Assembly: GCA_029641185.1 (NCBI GenBank) | Contig: JAPWGK010000006.1 | Coordinates: 1,240,001-1,304,000, forward strand | Source of the DNA: Pseudofabraea citricarpa | Lineage: Eukaryota > Ascomycota > Leotiomycetes > Helotiales > Dermateaceae | Direction of reading: 5' to 3' | DNA: 64,000 bases | Shown here: in pieces, positions 31,776-45,656 of the stretch | Position numbering within the stretch: position 1 is the stretch's first letter | Layout of the letters: each line of letters starts with the position of its first letter | Program-made: the position numbers and the translations under genes | The notes under the pieces: generated by a model | What the model was told of the DNA's origin: nothing | The model's input: only the letters and a program-made list of their open reading frames with translations | Database searches by the model: none

Positions 31776-32294
31776 TCACCGCGACGTCGGCCTTCCTTGG
31801 CGCTCATCTGCCTCGTCGTCGTCGCTGTCGTCTTTGAAGCCTTCTTCTAGATCTCGACTCAGCCTTCTACCATCAATATCTCTGCCTCTTCGCGCGTCCA
31901 GAGACAAAGCCTCTCTGCGGTTATCGTCCACTTCGAATAATTCCTCGCCTTCATCTTCGTCAAATTCACTGCCAAACCCATCTTCGGCGCTTACTGGGTA
32001 TCGATGCTGTCTATACTCGGCAGTCCAAGCAGATGGCAGAATAAAGCGGGCGATTGCATCCTGTGTCCGCTGTCGCAACGACGATGTTCGAGTCGAGATG
32101 GAATCGACGGGGAGGTACTGGCTGTACCGGACTCGATACCGTTTCCATACTGGTACGATTACAAAAGACACAATCAGATAGAGAATTAGGGATATCAGGG
32201 CCGGAATGACGAGCGTCTGCAGAGCACGTTAGTACCGTCGGCGCGCGGTGGAAAGACTTCCCCATACTTTCAGCAGTGACAGCGTTGCACCCAT
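31776..32294 (-). CDS. Small single-pass membrane protein (155 aa), conserved type
   Basis: Two exons: 32294-32268 and 32216-31776. The 51-nt intron has a GTATGG donor, a perfect TACTAAC branch and a CTGCAG acceptor, both phase 0. Nine residues from exon 1 (MGATLSLLK) run into one hydrophobic helix (TLVIPALISLILYLIVSFVI), followed by VPVWKRYRVRYSQYLPVDSI, a basic membrane-edge segment. The remaining part is charged, with an acidic patch (SEFDEDEGEELFEVDD) and an Arg-rich end. I have an impression of a short, conserved mould protein of this shape but cannot name it. It is divergent from the formin gene. Confidence 0.7.
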
Positions 32295-33480
32295 TTTGGA
32301 CGTGGGTTCGTCCTGTTCCGGAGCGTCGGGAGCTGGGTGTGGGATATATACACGTTCTCGTAGTACAGAGCCAGGTAGCGTGGTCAGCATTTGGGGGAAG
32401 ACGCAGTGGTGGTGATGGTTATGCTGTGTCAGCGTCGCAGGTTGCGAGATCAAGCAGAGTCGAGATACAATTGTCCACTCATGTCATCCTGTCGAGCGAA
32501 CTCCCCGTTTGGCCTCAGATTGTGATGTGACGAGTAGGATTAGGATTCTATGTAAACACAATACAGCACAATTGTTGTTGATGTCGAGGACCGAGATAAC
32601 AATAATTAGTTAATTGGTATAGTAGGTAGTTAGTTGTAGTTGGCGCCCGGGCGGTTGGCTGGCTCGAATGAGAATGGGACTATGCTATTTTTGGTTTGCT
32701 GGCATCGGATCAGGGGGCCCGGCGTGTCTTTAGGGGAACGGAGACGGAGACAACAACGCAAGGTGCAAGGTAAAGTAAAGTAATCTGGTCTGGCTCTGGC
32801 TCTGGCTCTGGCCTCGGATTCAACCATACTAATCCATCTCTTCACTTTCCTTTGCTTGTCAACTCTCATTGCCATTGCTTTGCTCCCAGTGCGCTCATCC
32901 TCACCTCACCTCACTCATTTACTCATTTGGTCTCCAACGGCCGACACGGGGCTGGGACTGTCTGTGTCTGTGTCTGTGCTTCTGCTTGGGAATTCCGACT
33001 CCCCCCTCCAGGAGTGTTTTATGTGTTAGAATTCCCCGAGGACATCGTTTCACCCGTCGACTTCGAGAAAAGATTACCAGGTCGGTAGGGAAAGGGCCTG
33101 CGATAGCACGACCTTCTCCAGCTTTGCAACGGCGCCGTTGATCAACTTGCTTTTTGTTGTTCACTCCGCCAACAACTATCTGTAAGCGCGCCAGCATCCA
33201 AGGGCTTGTACATGGCCAGACACCATCGAGTGCGCCGAGGAGCAGGAGCTGCGAGAATTCATGCTGACGAGCTGTTCCATGTAGGCGTCTGAAAACACAG
33301 GCCAGCGGATGAAAGCTCCTCTTACAACCACGAAGAAGCATGATGCTCAGCAGTCCAATCTGAGACACTGATGAATACAACCACAACTCTTCGAGGACAG
33401 GCGAACCACATATTGGGCTAGGACTAGGAACAGCAACCTTTTGCATAGATCATCGAAACGTCGTGCTCCACACAGCTATC
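32295..33480. other. Divergent intergenic region upstream of the formin gene
   Basis: 1.2 kb. Holds short TCTGGC repeats (about 32788-32813) and TGTCTG repeats (about 32958-32977). The part near 33,100-33,480 is probably the formin leader. No gene seen. Confidence 0.5.
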
Positions 33481-36400
33481 ATGTCGACCGGCGATAGCAA
33501 GTCTAGACAGTCGTCGGGGGGGAAGTCATTCTTTTCACGAAGCAGCAAGAAGGACAAGAGAAATGTCAGCGACGAGGGCAAGTTTTTGGGAGGAGATCTC
33601 GACAAAGGAAGTACCACGGGCTCACGAACATCACGGCATACCAGAGGTTCGTCAGTCGCATCCATAGAGAGGCCGATTACGCCTGGCGCGGATCCGGTAG
33701 GAATTGCTATGATGTCGGGAGTAATTACATCGATACCGTACGACAGTGTGCCCGCAGATAACAGGTCACCAATTCCAGTAGACTACTTACCAAGAGGCGA
33801 CCAGATGCCCGCGAGGAGGGAACCTCTACCGCATCACTTGAATAAAGGCGGAGGAGATTTCCACCAGTATCCTTCAGTCGAGCAGGCGACATTGCCAAAT
33901 GGAGGCTCACATCCATCGGGGCCGCGCCCTCCACCGGGCGTTAGTAATATTACAATGGCTTCCACAGGCAATCGCAATACGGCGCTGCAACAATGGGGAC
34001 CAAGCCGAGGCAGTGTCGCGAGCAACGGCGCGCATAATTCTAGATATGATTCATATTCTACAAACCAATCGTCATCGTACGGGCGAAATTCATACGAGGA
34101 CTCGAATACCGAACGATCGAGCGTATTTTCTTCGGGGAGCTCTTCTCGAACCGCGCTCCAAAGTTCATACTCAAACGCGTCATCTTTATCGCCAGCGCAT
34201 GCCGCCAGAGAATCGCACCGTATGACTAAGTTTCCACATCACAGCTCGGGTTTCAACTCCGCCGTGTCGTTTTCCCCCGACGGATTCAATCTTGTAAAAC
34301 CGACCGACGAAAGGGTCATCGAGGAACAATTTTTGGCATTGATGCAAAAGCGAGGATGGCACAATTTACCCGAACAAGCGCGGCGCCAAATGATGGCATA
34401 TCTTCCCGAGAAGAAATGGACATTGGTGCACCAAGACCGTCTTACAGAATGGCAAGGCGAGCAGAAGCGCAGGACAACTACAAGCAGACAAACAGGGCAA
34501 TATGGAAGTGCGATGGAAATGCTTGCGAATGCCGAGGAAGAGGGAACACCGGAGTGGTTTGTAAAGAAGGTCATGGATAACAGCATAACGACAAAACAAC
34601 TACAAAGTTTAGCTGTCAGTTTACGAACTCAACCAATATCATGGGTCAAAACGTTTGTGGAATGCCAAGGTCAAGTAGCTCTCACGAATGTGCTTGGGAA
34701 ACTGAACCGCCGTCAGGCCCAAGGTCCAGCGCCTGCTGAAGGGTCAACAAAGGACAAGGACCTCGACCGAGAATACGATATTCTCAAATGTTTGAAATCA
34801 TTGATGAACAACAAGTTTGGTGCCGACGACGCCTTGAACCATCAGCAGGTTATCATAGCTTTGGTAACATGCCTTATTTCGCCACGTCTAACGACCAGAA
34901 AACTTGTCAGCGAAGTTTTGACATTTTTGTGCCACTGGGCCGATGGGCAAGGACATCTCAAGGTCATCCAGGCTATGGATGCTGTAAAATCGCAAAATGG
35001 AGAGAATGGTCGTTTTGATGCATGGATGCGAGTCGTTGAGGTGACTGTCGATGGCCGAGGCAAGATGGGCAGTCTTGTAGGCGCCAGCGAGGAAGTCAGA
35101 AGTGGCGGCATTGGAATGGAGAACCTCCTCATGGAATATGCAGTTGCTACGCTGTTTCTCATCAATATGGTTGTGGATGCTCCCGAAAGAGATCTTCAGC
35201 TCAGGGTCCATATCCGAGCTCAGTTCACAGCATGTGGAATTAAGAGGATTTTGAATAAGATGGAAGGATTCCAGTATGATGTTATAGACAAGCAGATTGA
35301 ACGATTCCGAGCAAACGAAGCCATCGACTATGAGGATCTTTTGGAAAGAGAAAATAGTAGCATGAAAGACAGTATTGAGGGGGAAGTTAAGGACCTAACT
35401 GATCCAAGTCAAATTGTTGATGCTATTATGCAAAAAGTCCAGGGGAGCAGAACTCAAGACTACTTCGTATCGGCAATGCAACATCTCCTTCTCATCAGGG
35501 ATACAGATGGCGAGGAACGTTTGCGTATGTTCCAGCTTGTGGACAACATGCTGAGCTATGTAGCCATGGACAGAAGGCTACCGGATATGGACTTGAAGCA
35601 AAGTCTTAATTTCACAGTACAGAGTCTTCTCGACAAACTCCATACTGATTCTGAAGCTCGCCAAGCCCTCGATGAAGCAGTGGAGGCTCGTCAGATTGCT
35701 GATTCCGCTATGGCGGAGCGGGATGAGATGAAAGCCCAGATCGAACTTGGTGCGGATGGTATGGTCGCTAAGCTACAAAAGCAATTGGATGAGCAGGCAC
35801 AGATAATTGAGGTACAAAGACGACAGGCCGATGCTCTCAAGGGTGAAGTTGATGCTCTTCAAAGTGTCCGTGCCAAGGAAGCTCAACGTAATGAGCTAGA
35901 GACAAGAGAGCTATACCTTATGCTTCGTGATGCCCAAGATATTGCTGCTTCTAACGCTGCTAAGGGAGGCAAAACTCTCGGCGAATCTGATCCTTCTCAA
36001 ATGAAGGGAATCCTTGACCGAGAGAAGCTTATGGACCGCCTTGAGATGCAAATTGAGCGACAGAAAACTCAATATAAGCTTGAAGGTAGGGTCTGGGGCG
36101 ACGCAGCAGGTCCTTCTGACCGACTTCGAGCACTTCGTGAAGAGATGGATGGTGATGTAAGCGAGAATGTTGTAAGGGGCGGTACTCCTCCACGAGACTA
36201 TACAAACAGCATACTTGGTGCTACACGTCAAACAAAGATACCAAGAAAACCTGTCAACTCACAAGGATCTCTACCCGAAGACGACGAAGAGGAGGACGAT
36301 GATGGGGCCATTTATGAGAAGCCTCGTGTCATCGAGATGCGCAGGCCTAAGAAAGCTCCGGATTACATGGGAGAACTTTCCAAAGTCAAGCGATATGATG

Positions 36401-38795
36401 CTAGTGATGACGAGGACGATGATGGTGTCACGACTGGTCCTTCACATCCAAGCCTGGAGTCTCAGTCTCCCAAAACGCCTAATGATGAAGTAGCTCCCAA
36501 GGATGGAAAGGCAACCTTCGATGGGCCCCCTCCTCCTCCTCCCCCACCACCACCTCCAGCAGGACAAATGGGATTCAATGGACCACCGCCGCCGCCGCCG
36601 CCACCTCCCCCAGGACAATTGGGATTCAATGGCCCACCACCACCGCCGCCACCACCACCACCTCCAATGTCACCCTCGGCCCCTGGGTTCACTGGTGGTC
36701 CCCCTCCCCCCCCTCCACCGATGCCTCCAGGAACACCTCTTATGTCGCCTACTGGATCGATGCCGCCACCACCGCCACCACCACCTATGCCTGGAAAAAT
36801 GGCCGGCAATTTCTTGGCTTCACAACCATCCTATAGTGCTGTTCCAACGCTTGGGTTACCTGTTGCTCGACCAAAGAAGAAGCTCAAGGCATTGCATTGG
36901 GAGAAGGTTGATACTCCTGTAACCACTCATTGGGCTGCACATGCTCCAACCGCAGCAGACAGAGAAGAGAAGTACGCTGAGCTCACAAGGAAGGGTGTTC
37001 TCGATGAGGTCGAAAAGCTCTTCTCGGCTAAGGAGATCAAACAGCTTGGCAAGGGTGCCGGGAAGAAAATAGAAAAGAAACAGGTCATCTCAAGTGATTT
37101 GATGAGGACTTTCCGTGAGTATTTCATATTGAGTTTTTCATGTCGATTACTAATATTTTACTAGAAATTTCTCTTGCTAAATTCTCCGCATACTCTGTTG
37201 AGAAAATTGTTCAAATGGTTATACACTGTGACAAAGAAGTTCTCGACAATAATGTTGTCATGGATTTCCTCCAGAAGGAAGACATGTGCAATATTCCCGA
37301 AAACACTGCTAAATTGATGGCACCATACAGTAAAGATTGGACAGGACCAGATGCCAACAAGGAGAATAGAGAACTAGATCCTTCGGAACTCACTCGAGAA
37401 GATCAAATTTACCTCCAGACTGCATACGAGCTTCACCACTACTGGAAGTCAAGGATAAGGGCACTTGCGCTGACTAGGTCCTTCGAGATAGAATACGACG
37501 AAATTTCCGACAAGCTGAAACAAGTCGTGGCTGTTTCGGAATCACTCCGAGATTCTGTATCTCTCATGAATGTCTTGGGTCTGATTCTTGACATTGGAAA
37601 CTATATGAACGATTCGAATAAACAGGCCACTGGTTTCAAGCTCAGCTCACTTGCCCGCCTGGGTATGGTCAAGGATGACAAGAACGAATCTACTTTCGCC
37701 GATCTTGTCGAGCGGATCGTCCGTACCCAATATCCAGAATGGGAGGGTTTCACCGACGACATCGGTGGTGTTGTTACTGCACAGAAACTTAATGTAGAAT
37801 TGCTGCAGCAAGACGCCAAGCGCTATATCGACAACATCAAGAATATTCAAATGTCACTCGATTCTGGCAATCTCAGCGATCCAAAGAAATTCCATCCTCA
37901 AGATCGGGTCAGTCAAGTTGTGCAAAGGTCAATGAAGGACGCAAGGAGGAAGGCGGAGCAGATGCAACTCTACCTCGAAGATATGATCAGAACATATGAT
38001 GATATTATGGTGTTCTATGGTGAAGACCCAGCAGACGACAACAATAGAAGAGACTTCTTCTCCAAGCTGGCAATCTTTGTTACCGAGTGGAAAAAGTCGA
38101 GAGAAAAGAACATTGTTCTCGAAATCACCAGGAAACGAAATGAAGCTTCGATGAAACGGAAGCATGCGCAACTGAAAATCACACCTGGAGACGGAAGTGC
38201 GCCTACATCGCCAGTGTCTACAGGAGCAATGGATTCTTTGCTTGAGAAACTCCGAGCTGCTGCGCCCCAAGCTCGCGACCAAAGGGATAGAAGGCGCCGC
38301 GCTAGACTTCAGAATCGAAACCAAGTGCGTGTAGCTTCAGGACAGAAGGTGCCTGATCCGGAAGAAATTCCGGAAGTAGAAGAAGGGTTGAAGAGTCCCG
38401 AGTCAGTGACCACAGACGGATTGATGAGCCCTGGGATGAGATCAGATGATGTTGATGACGACGTCACTGAGCGAGCTGCTTTGCTCTTACAGAGTATGCG
38501 TAGTGTTGAGGGTGCTGAAGACCCAGAAGCAGGCGACAGAAGAAGTGCTGAGCGCAGATCACGGCGGAGGGATAATGCAGAGGAAGAACGGAGGTCGCGT
38601 CGAAGGAGGAGAGAAACGGCCAAAAGCAACACCTCTGAGGGAGTAATCCCCGAGGAAGACAATGAAGCTCAAATGGCGAATGCACCATTCTCGCCCTCGG
38701 AGGAGAGCGAAAAGGTGCCAACACCTACAACGGTAGTAAGCCCGCCGAGCCCTGAAGGCACGGAGAAGAAACCCATAGAGGTGGCAGATGATTGA
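33481..38795 (+). CDS. Formin (SepA/Bni1 type)
   Basis: Two exons, 33481-37114 and 37165-38795, with a 50-nt intron (GTGAGT donor, TTACTAAT branch) that joins LMRTF to QISLAKFS; 1754 aa. Formins nucleate and elongate unbranched actin filaments for septation, polarity and hyphal tip growth. Order: Ser-rich N-terminus, GTPase-binding/FH3 region from about 268 (ERVIEEQFLALMQKRGWHNL), coiled coil about 730-810, FH1 at about 1015-1115 with four polyproline runs split by GFNGPP units, FH2 from about 1130 (PKKKLKALHWEKV) to 1540, and a DAD at about 1567 (MDSLLEKLRAAAP followed by RDRRRRAR). GBD plus DAD implies Rho-controlled autoinhibition. The tail after the DAD is acidic and disordered. Start: the ATG at 33481 is the first in frame. 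Confidence 0.93.
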
Positions 38796-40057
38796 AGGAA
38801 ATACGACATGGTATACATACAACCTTTGTAATATTTTAATAGGGTTTGAAAGACTTCTCGTCACATGCATGGGAGGATCCCAATGACTTGTAACTTTTTT
38901 CTTTTTTGGAGATGGGGAAAAAAGCCAAAGGGGGAGGTGCACCAAGGGATGAGGACAAAGAGGCAGGAAGGAAAAGATGGGAAGGGAAGGGGACTTTGCC
39001 GCGCCCCGGTGGCATTTTCATGACAGTACAGCGTATAGTACGGTTTAGGATGAGAAGGCACAGGTCTTGATGTTGTTGTAAGATGAAATATGAAAGTCGA
39101 GGATGTTTTCTCTGCCAACCATGTCTTTCGCCTGATTCTTCCTCTTCTTTCCAGTTCATCCCTTTCGCATATCCATACTCTCTTAAATTCTCTTTTTGTA
39201 CAGGCTAGGAAGCATGCTGGTTCTGCATAGCGCTGCGTAGGGGTTTGAATGCCTTTTCTTCTTCTATTCTGCTTTTCTTTGGGGCTGTTAAGGAAAGGCT
39301 GGTTCACGTGGATAGGTAGATGCGTAGAACGAAACAAACATGTCTCTCGGTCTTTCAATTTAACTAGGTATATATGTCTATCTTGTCAATTGTGTCTAGC
39401 TGCTATGATACAAATGAAGCGAATCCTCCCTCGGTTCTTGTAAGGGAGTGTAAATAACAGGGGCATCATATCATCAGTAAGTATGTATTCACTTATGTGG
39501 AACTTGACGGATATAAATATAGAAGCAACGCCGGTAGCCTTCGATACCTAGCACTACATCAATAACTTCAAAAACGCAGTACGATGTTGCACATGCCCCC
39601 CTTTTCCATCTCGGATCTGCCAAGCGAGCAAGAAGCCAGGTACGAAAGGTACATAAATCATCTGCTAGTCCTTGTCACGAACCACTTTACCAGAATTACT
39701 AAGCTGACAGAGAGAAAAGGAGGCTTGAGCCTTGATCAATCACGTCTCGTAAAACACTCCTTGTCCAGCTTGTCCAGACCAGTTCTGCTTCTCAGCTCGT
39801 ATTCGCAGAGAAAGCAGACAAGTTTTTCCGGTTTCCCTCCTTTCCCTCAGCCAGTCTGGCTGAATGTGGGGCATCATCGCTCGACCGCCACAGTTCAGAC
39901 ACTGACCGACAGCCATATTCCCTGCTGCGAGCAGAACCCAGGCGCCAGGAAAGTCACCATCCTCAGCCCTTCCGTCCTCAGCTCTTCCCTGCACAGTGCA
40001 CAACAGTTGTAAATACCCTCATTTTGCGATTGTCTTTTCCTGCCCCGGAAGTTCAAC
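38796..40057. other. Intergenic region between formin and RING genes
   Basis: 1.26 kb. Frames of 100-165 codons occur on both strands, but they are Ser/Pro/Phe-rich and have no recognisable domain. Likely formin 3' UTR and RING gene leader. Confidence 0.5.
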
Positions 40058-43000
40058 ATGGAGGCGGACAATCGTGGGCTGGATTTGGAGAAGGAGTTGA
40101 CTTGCTCGGTGAGTTCTCGACATCCCAGAACGTCATTCCTACTGCCCCGCGACAGGCGAAACCTCAGCTGTATTTGCACGACGTGATGGATTCTTTGCAG
40201 CGGAGTTACTGCTTTTCCTCTGAAAATAGTTGCTGATGCTAGCTCGCACAACAGATTTGTACCGAAGTACTTTATCAACCTCTCACGCTCCTCGATTGTT
40301 TACATACCTTCTGTGGCGCATGCTTGAAAGAATGGTTCAGTTGGCAACTCACTTCAACGCGCACCTCTCCAACATCTGTCCCTGCTGGCTCGACACCTTT
40401 TACCTGCCCATCATGCCGTGCGTCGGTGCGAGATACCAAACACAATGCGACGGTCACTACACTACTCGATATGTTCCTAGCTGCAAACCCAGAGAAGGCA
40501 AAAACCGCCGAGGAGAAGGAGGAGCTGCTCGCCAAATACAAACTCGGGGAGAATGTTCTGCCAAAAGTGGATATAAGAGAGAAGACCTTGAGAGAAAGAA
40601 GAGTTGAGGATGCCGATCGGAGGCTGATGAATGAGGTTCGAGACCTGAGCTTAAGAGAGGTGGGCGTGGAATCCTCTGAAGCTAGAAGAGAGCGCCGAAG
40701 GCGGGAAGAAGGGCGATCGCATAGTTCGAGAGTCCATTCGAGTCGTGAAAACAGCAGGGACAGCAGGAATACGGATGATAGAGAGCGAAGAAGGCGACGG
40801 GATGGCGAAAGCGAGCGAAGGCAACGGGACGATGCGACACTGCGACCGGATACGGGGTCTGGAACAGAAAGGCGGCGGAGACGTAGCGATGGAGATTCCA
40901 GGAGAAGAAATGAAGAGTCCAGACGGACAGCGGCCCGCCAAATAGAGCACCAATCTTCTCTGCGATCACTCATTAGTTCTTCCGATGTCGATTCACACGA
41001 AATGGAGGAAGAGATTCTACGTCAGATTCGGGAAGAAGGATTGTTAGATGGGATTGATTTGGAAAACATCGACGTGAATCAAGAGGACCAGATAAGTGAG
41101 CGAATTGCTGAGGCATTCAGAAGGAGACAGGAGCAGAGAGTGAGGCAAGAGCCGGCGAGAAGAAACGATGCTGGTGGGAGGCGGCGACGAGCAGCGTCGG
41201 AATCGAGAGATACATCTGGTGATGACGGTCCACGGACATTAAGAACACGACGGAATCATTCGCGATCAGCCAGTGCTGTCAGTCAAGGCGACGATCAAAG
41301 TAGACCTCCTATATCGTCTAGCGCCAGTCACGCAGCTCAATTAGAAGCACATTCTAGCGATGAAGGCAGACGTAGGCGGAGAGCAACAAGCAGCAGAAGT
41401 GCAACCACTCCAACTCCACTTCCAGAGAACCAAACCAGGCCAGCTGCTCGGTCACAAACCGATATATCTGAGAGGCCTCGCACCTCTCAGAGCTCATCAG
41501 CTAGCCGTCCTTTGGTGACGCCGGCGAGTCGAAGCAATACTGATCCATCTGTTCAAAGGTCTGGCGAAACTCCTGCTTCTGAGCAAGGCCCGCGTGAATC
41601 ACAGCCAGCAGCTAATACTAATAACCGGGTCCGTGTGAATACAAGACCAGAAGGATCACCAGCTCCCACGTCTTCAAACTCGCCACGACCAGTACAACCT
41701 GAGATATTTGTACCGTCATCAGTCCCTTCAGCAGTCCCAACAGCCGTTGATCGGTCACTAATGCCTGATCCATTATCACCTCGTGTACCATCTCACTCAA
41801 GAGAAGGTTCTCTTTCTGATAGAGCTTCTGCCATATCAAGTGGTTCGCGGCCGACATCATCATCTTCTTCGCATGCCAGACCACACAAACAACTTTACCA
41901 CGAGCCGTCTTTAAGTTGCTCTAGATGCGCCAAACCTCATATTGAATACGAACTGCATTATAATTGTAATATTTGCGCTAATGGATCCTGGAATATCTGT
42001 CTCTCGTGTTATCGGACGGGCCGTGGTTGTCTCCATTGGTTCGGATTTGGGTATGCTGCATGGATCAGATGGGACAAGATGAGTCAATCAGGGGAGCTTC
42101 GGTCAACAGCAGAAGCTCCGCATATGCTTACTGCAAACCGTTACATTCCTCCACGAGTCACAGCTGGAGGTGCAGATGGTCGTCGAACTCTCACTACCGA
42201 TGACCCACAGAATAGATTACAAAGCGGTGCTTTTTGTGCCAATTGTTCTGGGTGGGCAAACGAGTGCTACTGGCGCTGCGATATGTGTAACGAGGGAGAC
42301 TGGGGGTTTTGCAACCTTTGTGTCAACCAAGGAAAATCTTGCAGTCATTCCCTTCTACCGCTCACTTATAAACCGACGGAGTCTTATGCACCACCGTTGT
42401 CGCCAACTCATGATCAACAAACTCCAGCCTCGGCAACTATTCTTACCGGCCCAGGTGTCATCGACGTTGGTCCTTTCAAGCCCCTCACTTTTTCCACGAA
42501 ATGCGATATATGTCACTACCCAATTCAGCCCTCTACGACTCGTTATCACTGTTTCTCTTGCACGAGTGCGGTTCCCGGTACTCATCCAGGGGATTATGAT
42601 ATCTGCACAACATGCTATCCTAAGCTGGTTACCTCGCGACGCATTAGTGTTGAGAATGGACAGAACGGTTGGCGTCGTTGTCTTCAGGGCCACCGGATGG
42701 TGATCGTCGGGTTTGAAGATAATCGTGGTGGCCAACGCCGAGTGATTGTACAAGATCTTGTAGGAGGCTGGAATTTACATACAGAAGCACACAAATCTAG
42801 CGAGGAATCAGAAGCTTATTTGCAAAAATGGAGCTGGGGAGGAGCTGGTGACAAGCACATTCGCCTTGTCACGCTCGATGTGGCTAAAACGGCACCAACC
42901 TCATCACAGGGTATGAGTATTGACTCAGGCTTCCCCCCCGATGGAGGTATTGGCATGTCTTCTGTGGCACAATGGAGCTGGTATCCCCAGGAAGGAACAG

Positions 43001-43131
43001 CTGACGAGCTTATGTTTCCCAAGGGAGCTGAGGTTAGGGAGGTGGAGAATGTTAATGATGACTGGTTTCATGGCGCTTACATGGGGAAGGAAGGATTGTT
43101 CCCTGCTCCTTATGTCAAGGTGCTTGAGTGA
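40058..43131 (+). CDS. RING-type E3 ubiquitin ligase with ZZ-like fingers and C-terminal SH3
   Basis: Two exons, 40058-40108 and 40255-43131, with a 146-nt intron that splits the RING after ELTCS; 975 aa. The RING is C3HC4 with Cys16, Cys19, Cys32, His34, Cys37, Cys40, Cys68 and Cys71 (LTCSICTEVL, LDCLHTFCGACLKEW, FTCPSCRA). A long Arg/Ser-rich disordered stretch follows (about 115-540). Three Cys-rich blocks follow it: LSCSRCAKPHIEYELHYNC, FCANCSGWANECYWRCDMC and TKCDICHYPIQPSTTRYHC, ZZ-like by spacing. The last 70 residues look like an SH3 domain (DELMFPKGAEVREVENVNDD, WFHGAYMGKEGLFPAPYV). The layout points to a cytoplasmic ligase with adaptor functions; substrates are unknown. Without exon 1 the RING would lack its first ligand. 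Confidence 0.85.
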
Positions 43132-43683
43132 ACGACTAAAGACTGGGAGCAAGATACTTAATAGTATACTGATTATGGTAATGATTTACGAATGGAGTGG
43201 AAGATTGTGTTGCCTTTATTATATTACTCTGCTGCGATGTGAATATGTATATTTGAAGGTAGATATTTGAAGGTAGTAAGTAGGTCTCTGTTTGACAGTC
43301 AAAAAAACTCTAGTAGGGAAATAATAATGAAATTCACTCATTCAAGAATGACCTTTGGATTTTCTTGGGACATGAAATAAAATCTCCCGAGATTAATTCA
43401 GAACAATAGATTCTTTCAAAGCTCCAAGTCGAAGGCTTTCTTTCCTCCGCCAAAGGATAAGCTTCAGTGCCAAGGCGGCCGCTTTGGGGAATCAACCGTG
43501 TCCTTTCATTGGTTCACGTCATCGCATCGCAGCTTTTGGAGCTCAGCTCTAGACCACCAGGCATCCTCGTCATCACCACGTTGTTATCGCGAACATCCTT
43601 CTCCTTCGACGATCTCATAACCTAGACTTCATGACACCATCATAGTCTTCTCTTGAGGAATCATCTTTCATCTACTCGCGACA
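43132..43683. other. Intergenic region upstream of SEC12
   Basis: 552 bp. Contains an ATTGG (CCAAT-box) and an adjacent CACGTCA element at about 43508-43520. No gene seen. Confidence 0.5.
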
Positions 43684-45656
43684 ATGGCGCCTCTAATACC
43701 ATCTGCGAAGGTCACTCTGTCATATCCTTTGTACGCATGCGACTTTGACCCAGTTGACCCTTTGAAACTTGTCGTGGGAGGTGGTGGAGGTGCTGGAAGA
43801 AGTGGTGTAGGGAACAGAATTGTACGTGGCATTCTCCCAGCAAAGTTTGCGGCGGGCAAAAGCTGACAATGTGACAGACTGTCTTGGACACATCGAATCC
43901 CACCGAGGTCAGAGAAGCTGGTGAAATTGATCTTAGCAAGGAGGAAGATAATGTCACCAGTCTTGGGGTTGGTTTGCGCCAGGGGCAAGCAACACTGGTG
44001 TACGCAGGCATAAATTCGAGTCCGAAGGACATGGCAGCTGGGACGAATGAACATTTCCGAGTCTTTGGGATCGAGGAAGCTGCAAAAGGAAAGGCAAAGG
44101 GAAAGGAAAAGGCTGCCGCAGATGCTTCTCACAGCCACAAGATCTCAGCACTATCGAGGAACTCCCTTTTCACATCCAGCCCCGCAGAGAAGGAGACATA
44201 CCAAAGGATATTGAGATTATCTCGGCCATTTCCAGGCGAACCTCAGCTCGGAGCCATCGCAACTGGATTTGCCAAGAAGTCGAACATTGTCATATTCAAC
44301 ACCCCACCATCTTCATCATCACCACCGATCAAACGAGGTACTATAGAACTGGATAAAGAAGCTGAGGATATGGACTTCATACAGACTGGCGAAAATGAGC
44401 TTCTATTTGCATACTGCGACAACCACAGAGTATATACCAAGAAAATCGGATCCAAAACAGACAAGGACGAGCCACAATGTGTATATATCACACCTGGTTC
44501 AGAAAGTAGTGAGAGGCCAACCGTTCCTGCGTTCAGAGCCATGAGATTCTTGACACCGGAATTCCTTCTGATGCTCACCAATATTCATGGACAAAGCGGA
44601 GTAGTTCTACAAATCCTTCGACTGCCTTCTGATAGCACCGGCCAAGCACGCATTGCACAATCAAAGCGACTACCCAGCGACCTTTCAAAGGCTACGGGGT
44701 TGACTGTTTGCAATTTAACGCCACCACTTACCGCCTCGGCGAAACAGGAATATACCCAATTTGTTATCGCACTGGCAGGGCATGATATTTCAATCCGTCT
44801 GTTCAAAGTTGACCTCCAGGTCGAAGGAAATGTAAATATGGTTACTGATATCAAGCCCTTTCGTGTTTTGAAGAAGGTCCATCCTTTACAAATCACAGGA
44901 ATTGCCTTCTCAAACTTCACACCGCCTGCCCATCCAGTAACAGCATCCACACCTCCACAGTACCTGAAGCTTGCAAGTGTCAGTGTGGGAAACACTGTAG
45001 TGGTGCATACGCTTCCGCTCTTCCCGGTTCCACTCTCGGTAAAGCGAGGGCAGTCCAAGACTCCTCGCTACGTTGTAGCCCTTCCATCAGAAAAGGCTCT
45101 CTTTGGATTTGGGATTGTTGTGTCAATCTTAGCCGTCCTACTTGGTGCCATCTTGACACAAGGTATTCTTGAGATCAGGGGTGGTGTTGCACCATATTTG
45201 GGAGCATCAAATTACATTCCAGTTCACTGGCAAGAAGCAATCGGGAAGCCATATGTGTTCCCAACAGATTATGCCCAGCAGCTGCAAACTACAATCGCAG
45301 AATCAGACCTTCTTCCTTCAGCTACCCCGGCTGCGCAACCAGATATTGTCCAATCAGACACATTGTTGCTCTCAGACTGGTTCCAGAAGATAAAAGATGA
45401 TGTTGATCAAGGTGTGATCTACCTTGAAAACAAAGCTGATGTAGTAAAAGCACATTTGCTTCCTCCACCAGTATCATCTGGTTCTCTTCCTGAAGGAGCT
45501 AAACCTTGGGATGAACTGAAGCATGAAGAGAAAGAGGGTTGGAAGAGAAAGCTGAAAGATGCCGGGCACTGGGCGGAAGAAATGGGCGAGACGATTTTCA
45601 AAGGGGTTATCTTTGGGGAATTAGCTGGGGCAGTGGGTGCTGCCATGCATGGTTAA
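43684..45656 (+). CDS. SEC12: SEC12, ER guanine-nucleotide exchange factor for SAR1
   Basis: Two exons, 43684-43821 and 43878-45656; 638 aa. The 56-nt intron (GTACGT donor) joins GVGNRI to TVLDTSNP. SEC12 is an ER membrane protein whose cytosolic WD40 propeller loads GTP on SAR1 and starts COPII coat assembly. Visible are LYACDFDPVDPLKLVVGGGG (the potassium-binding, Gly-rich loop region of the Sec12 propeller), later blade-like segments such as ITGIAFSNFTP and LKLASVSVGNTVVVHTLPLF, one membrane span at about 450-475 (LFGFGIVVSILAVLLGAIL), and a luminal tail of about 160 residues with KPWDELKHEEKEGWK. The order cytosolic propeller, single span, luminal domain is that of Sec12. PREB is the animal counterpart. 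Confidence 0.85.

Noticed and set aside
36520..36795. Polyglycine minus frame opposite the formin FH1
   Set aside because: It is the antisense shadow of the polyproline runs.
39584..40012. 142-codon plus frame before the RING gene
   Set aside because: Ser/Leu-rich without motifs, and lies in the probable leader of the RING gene.
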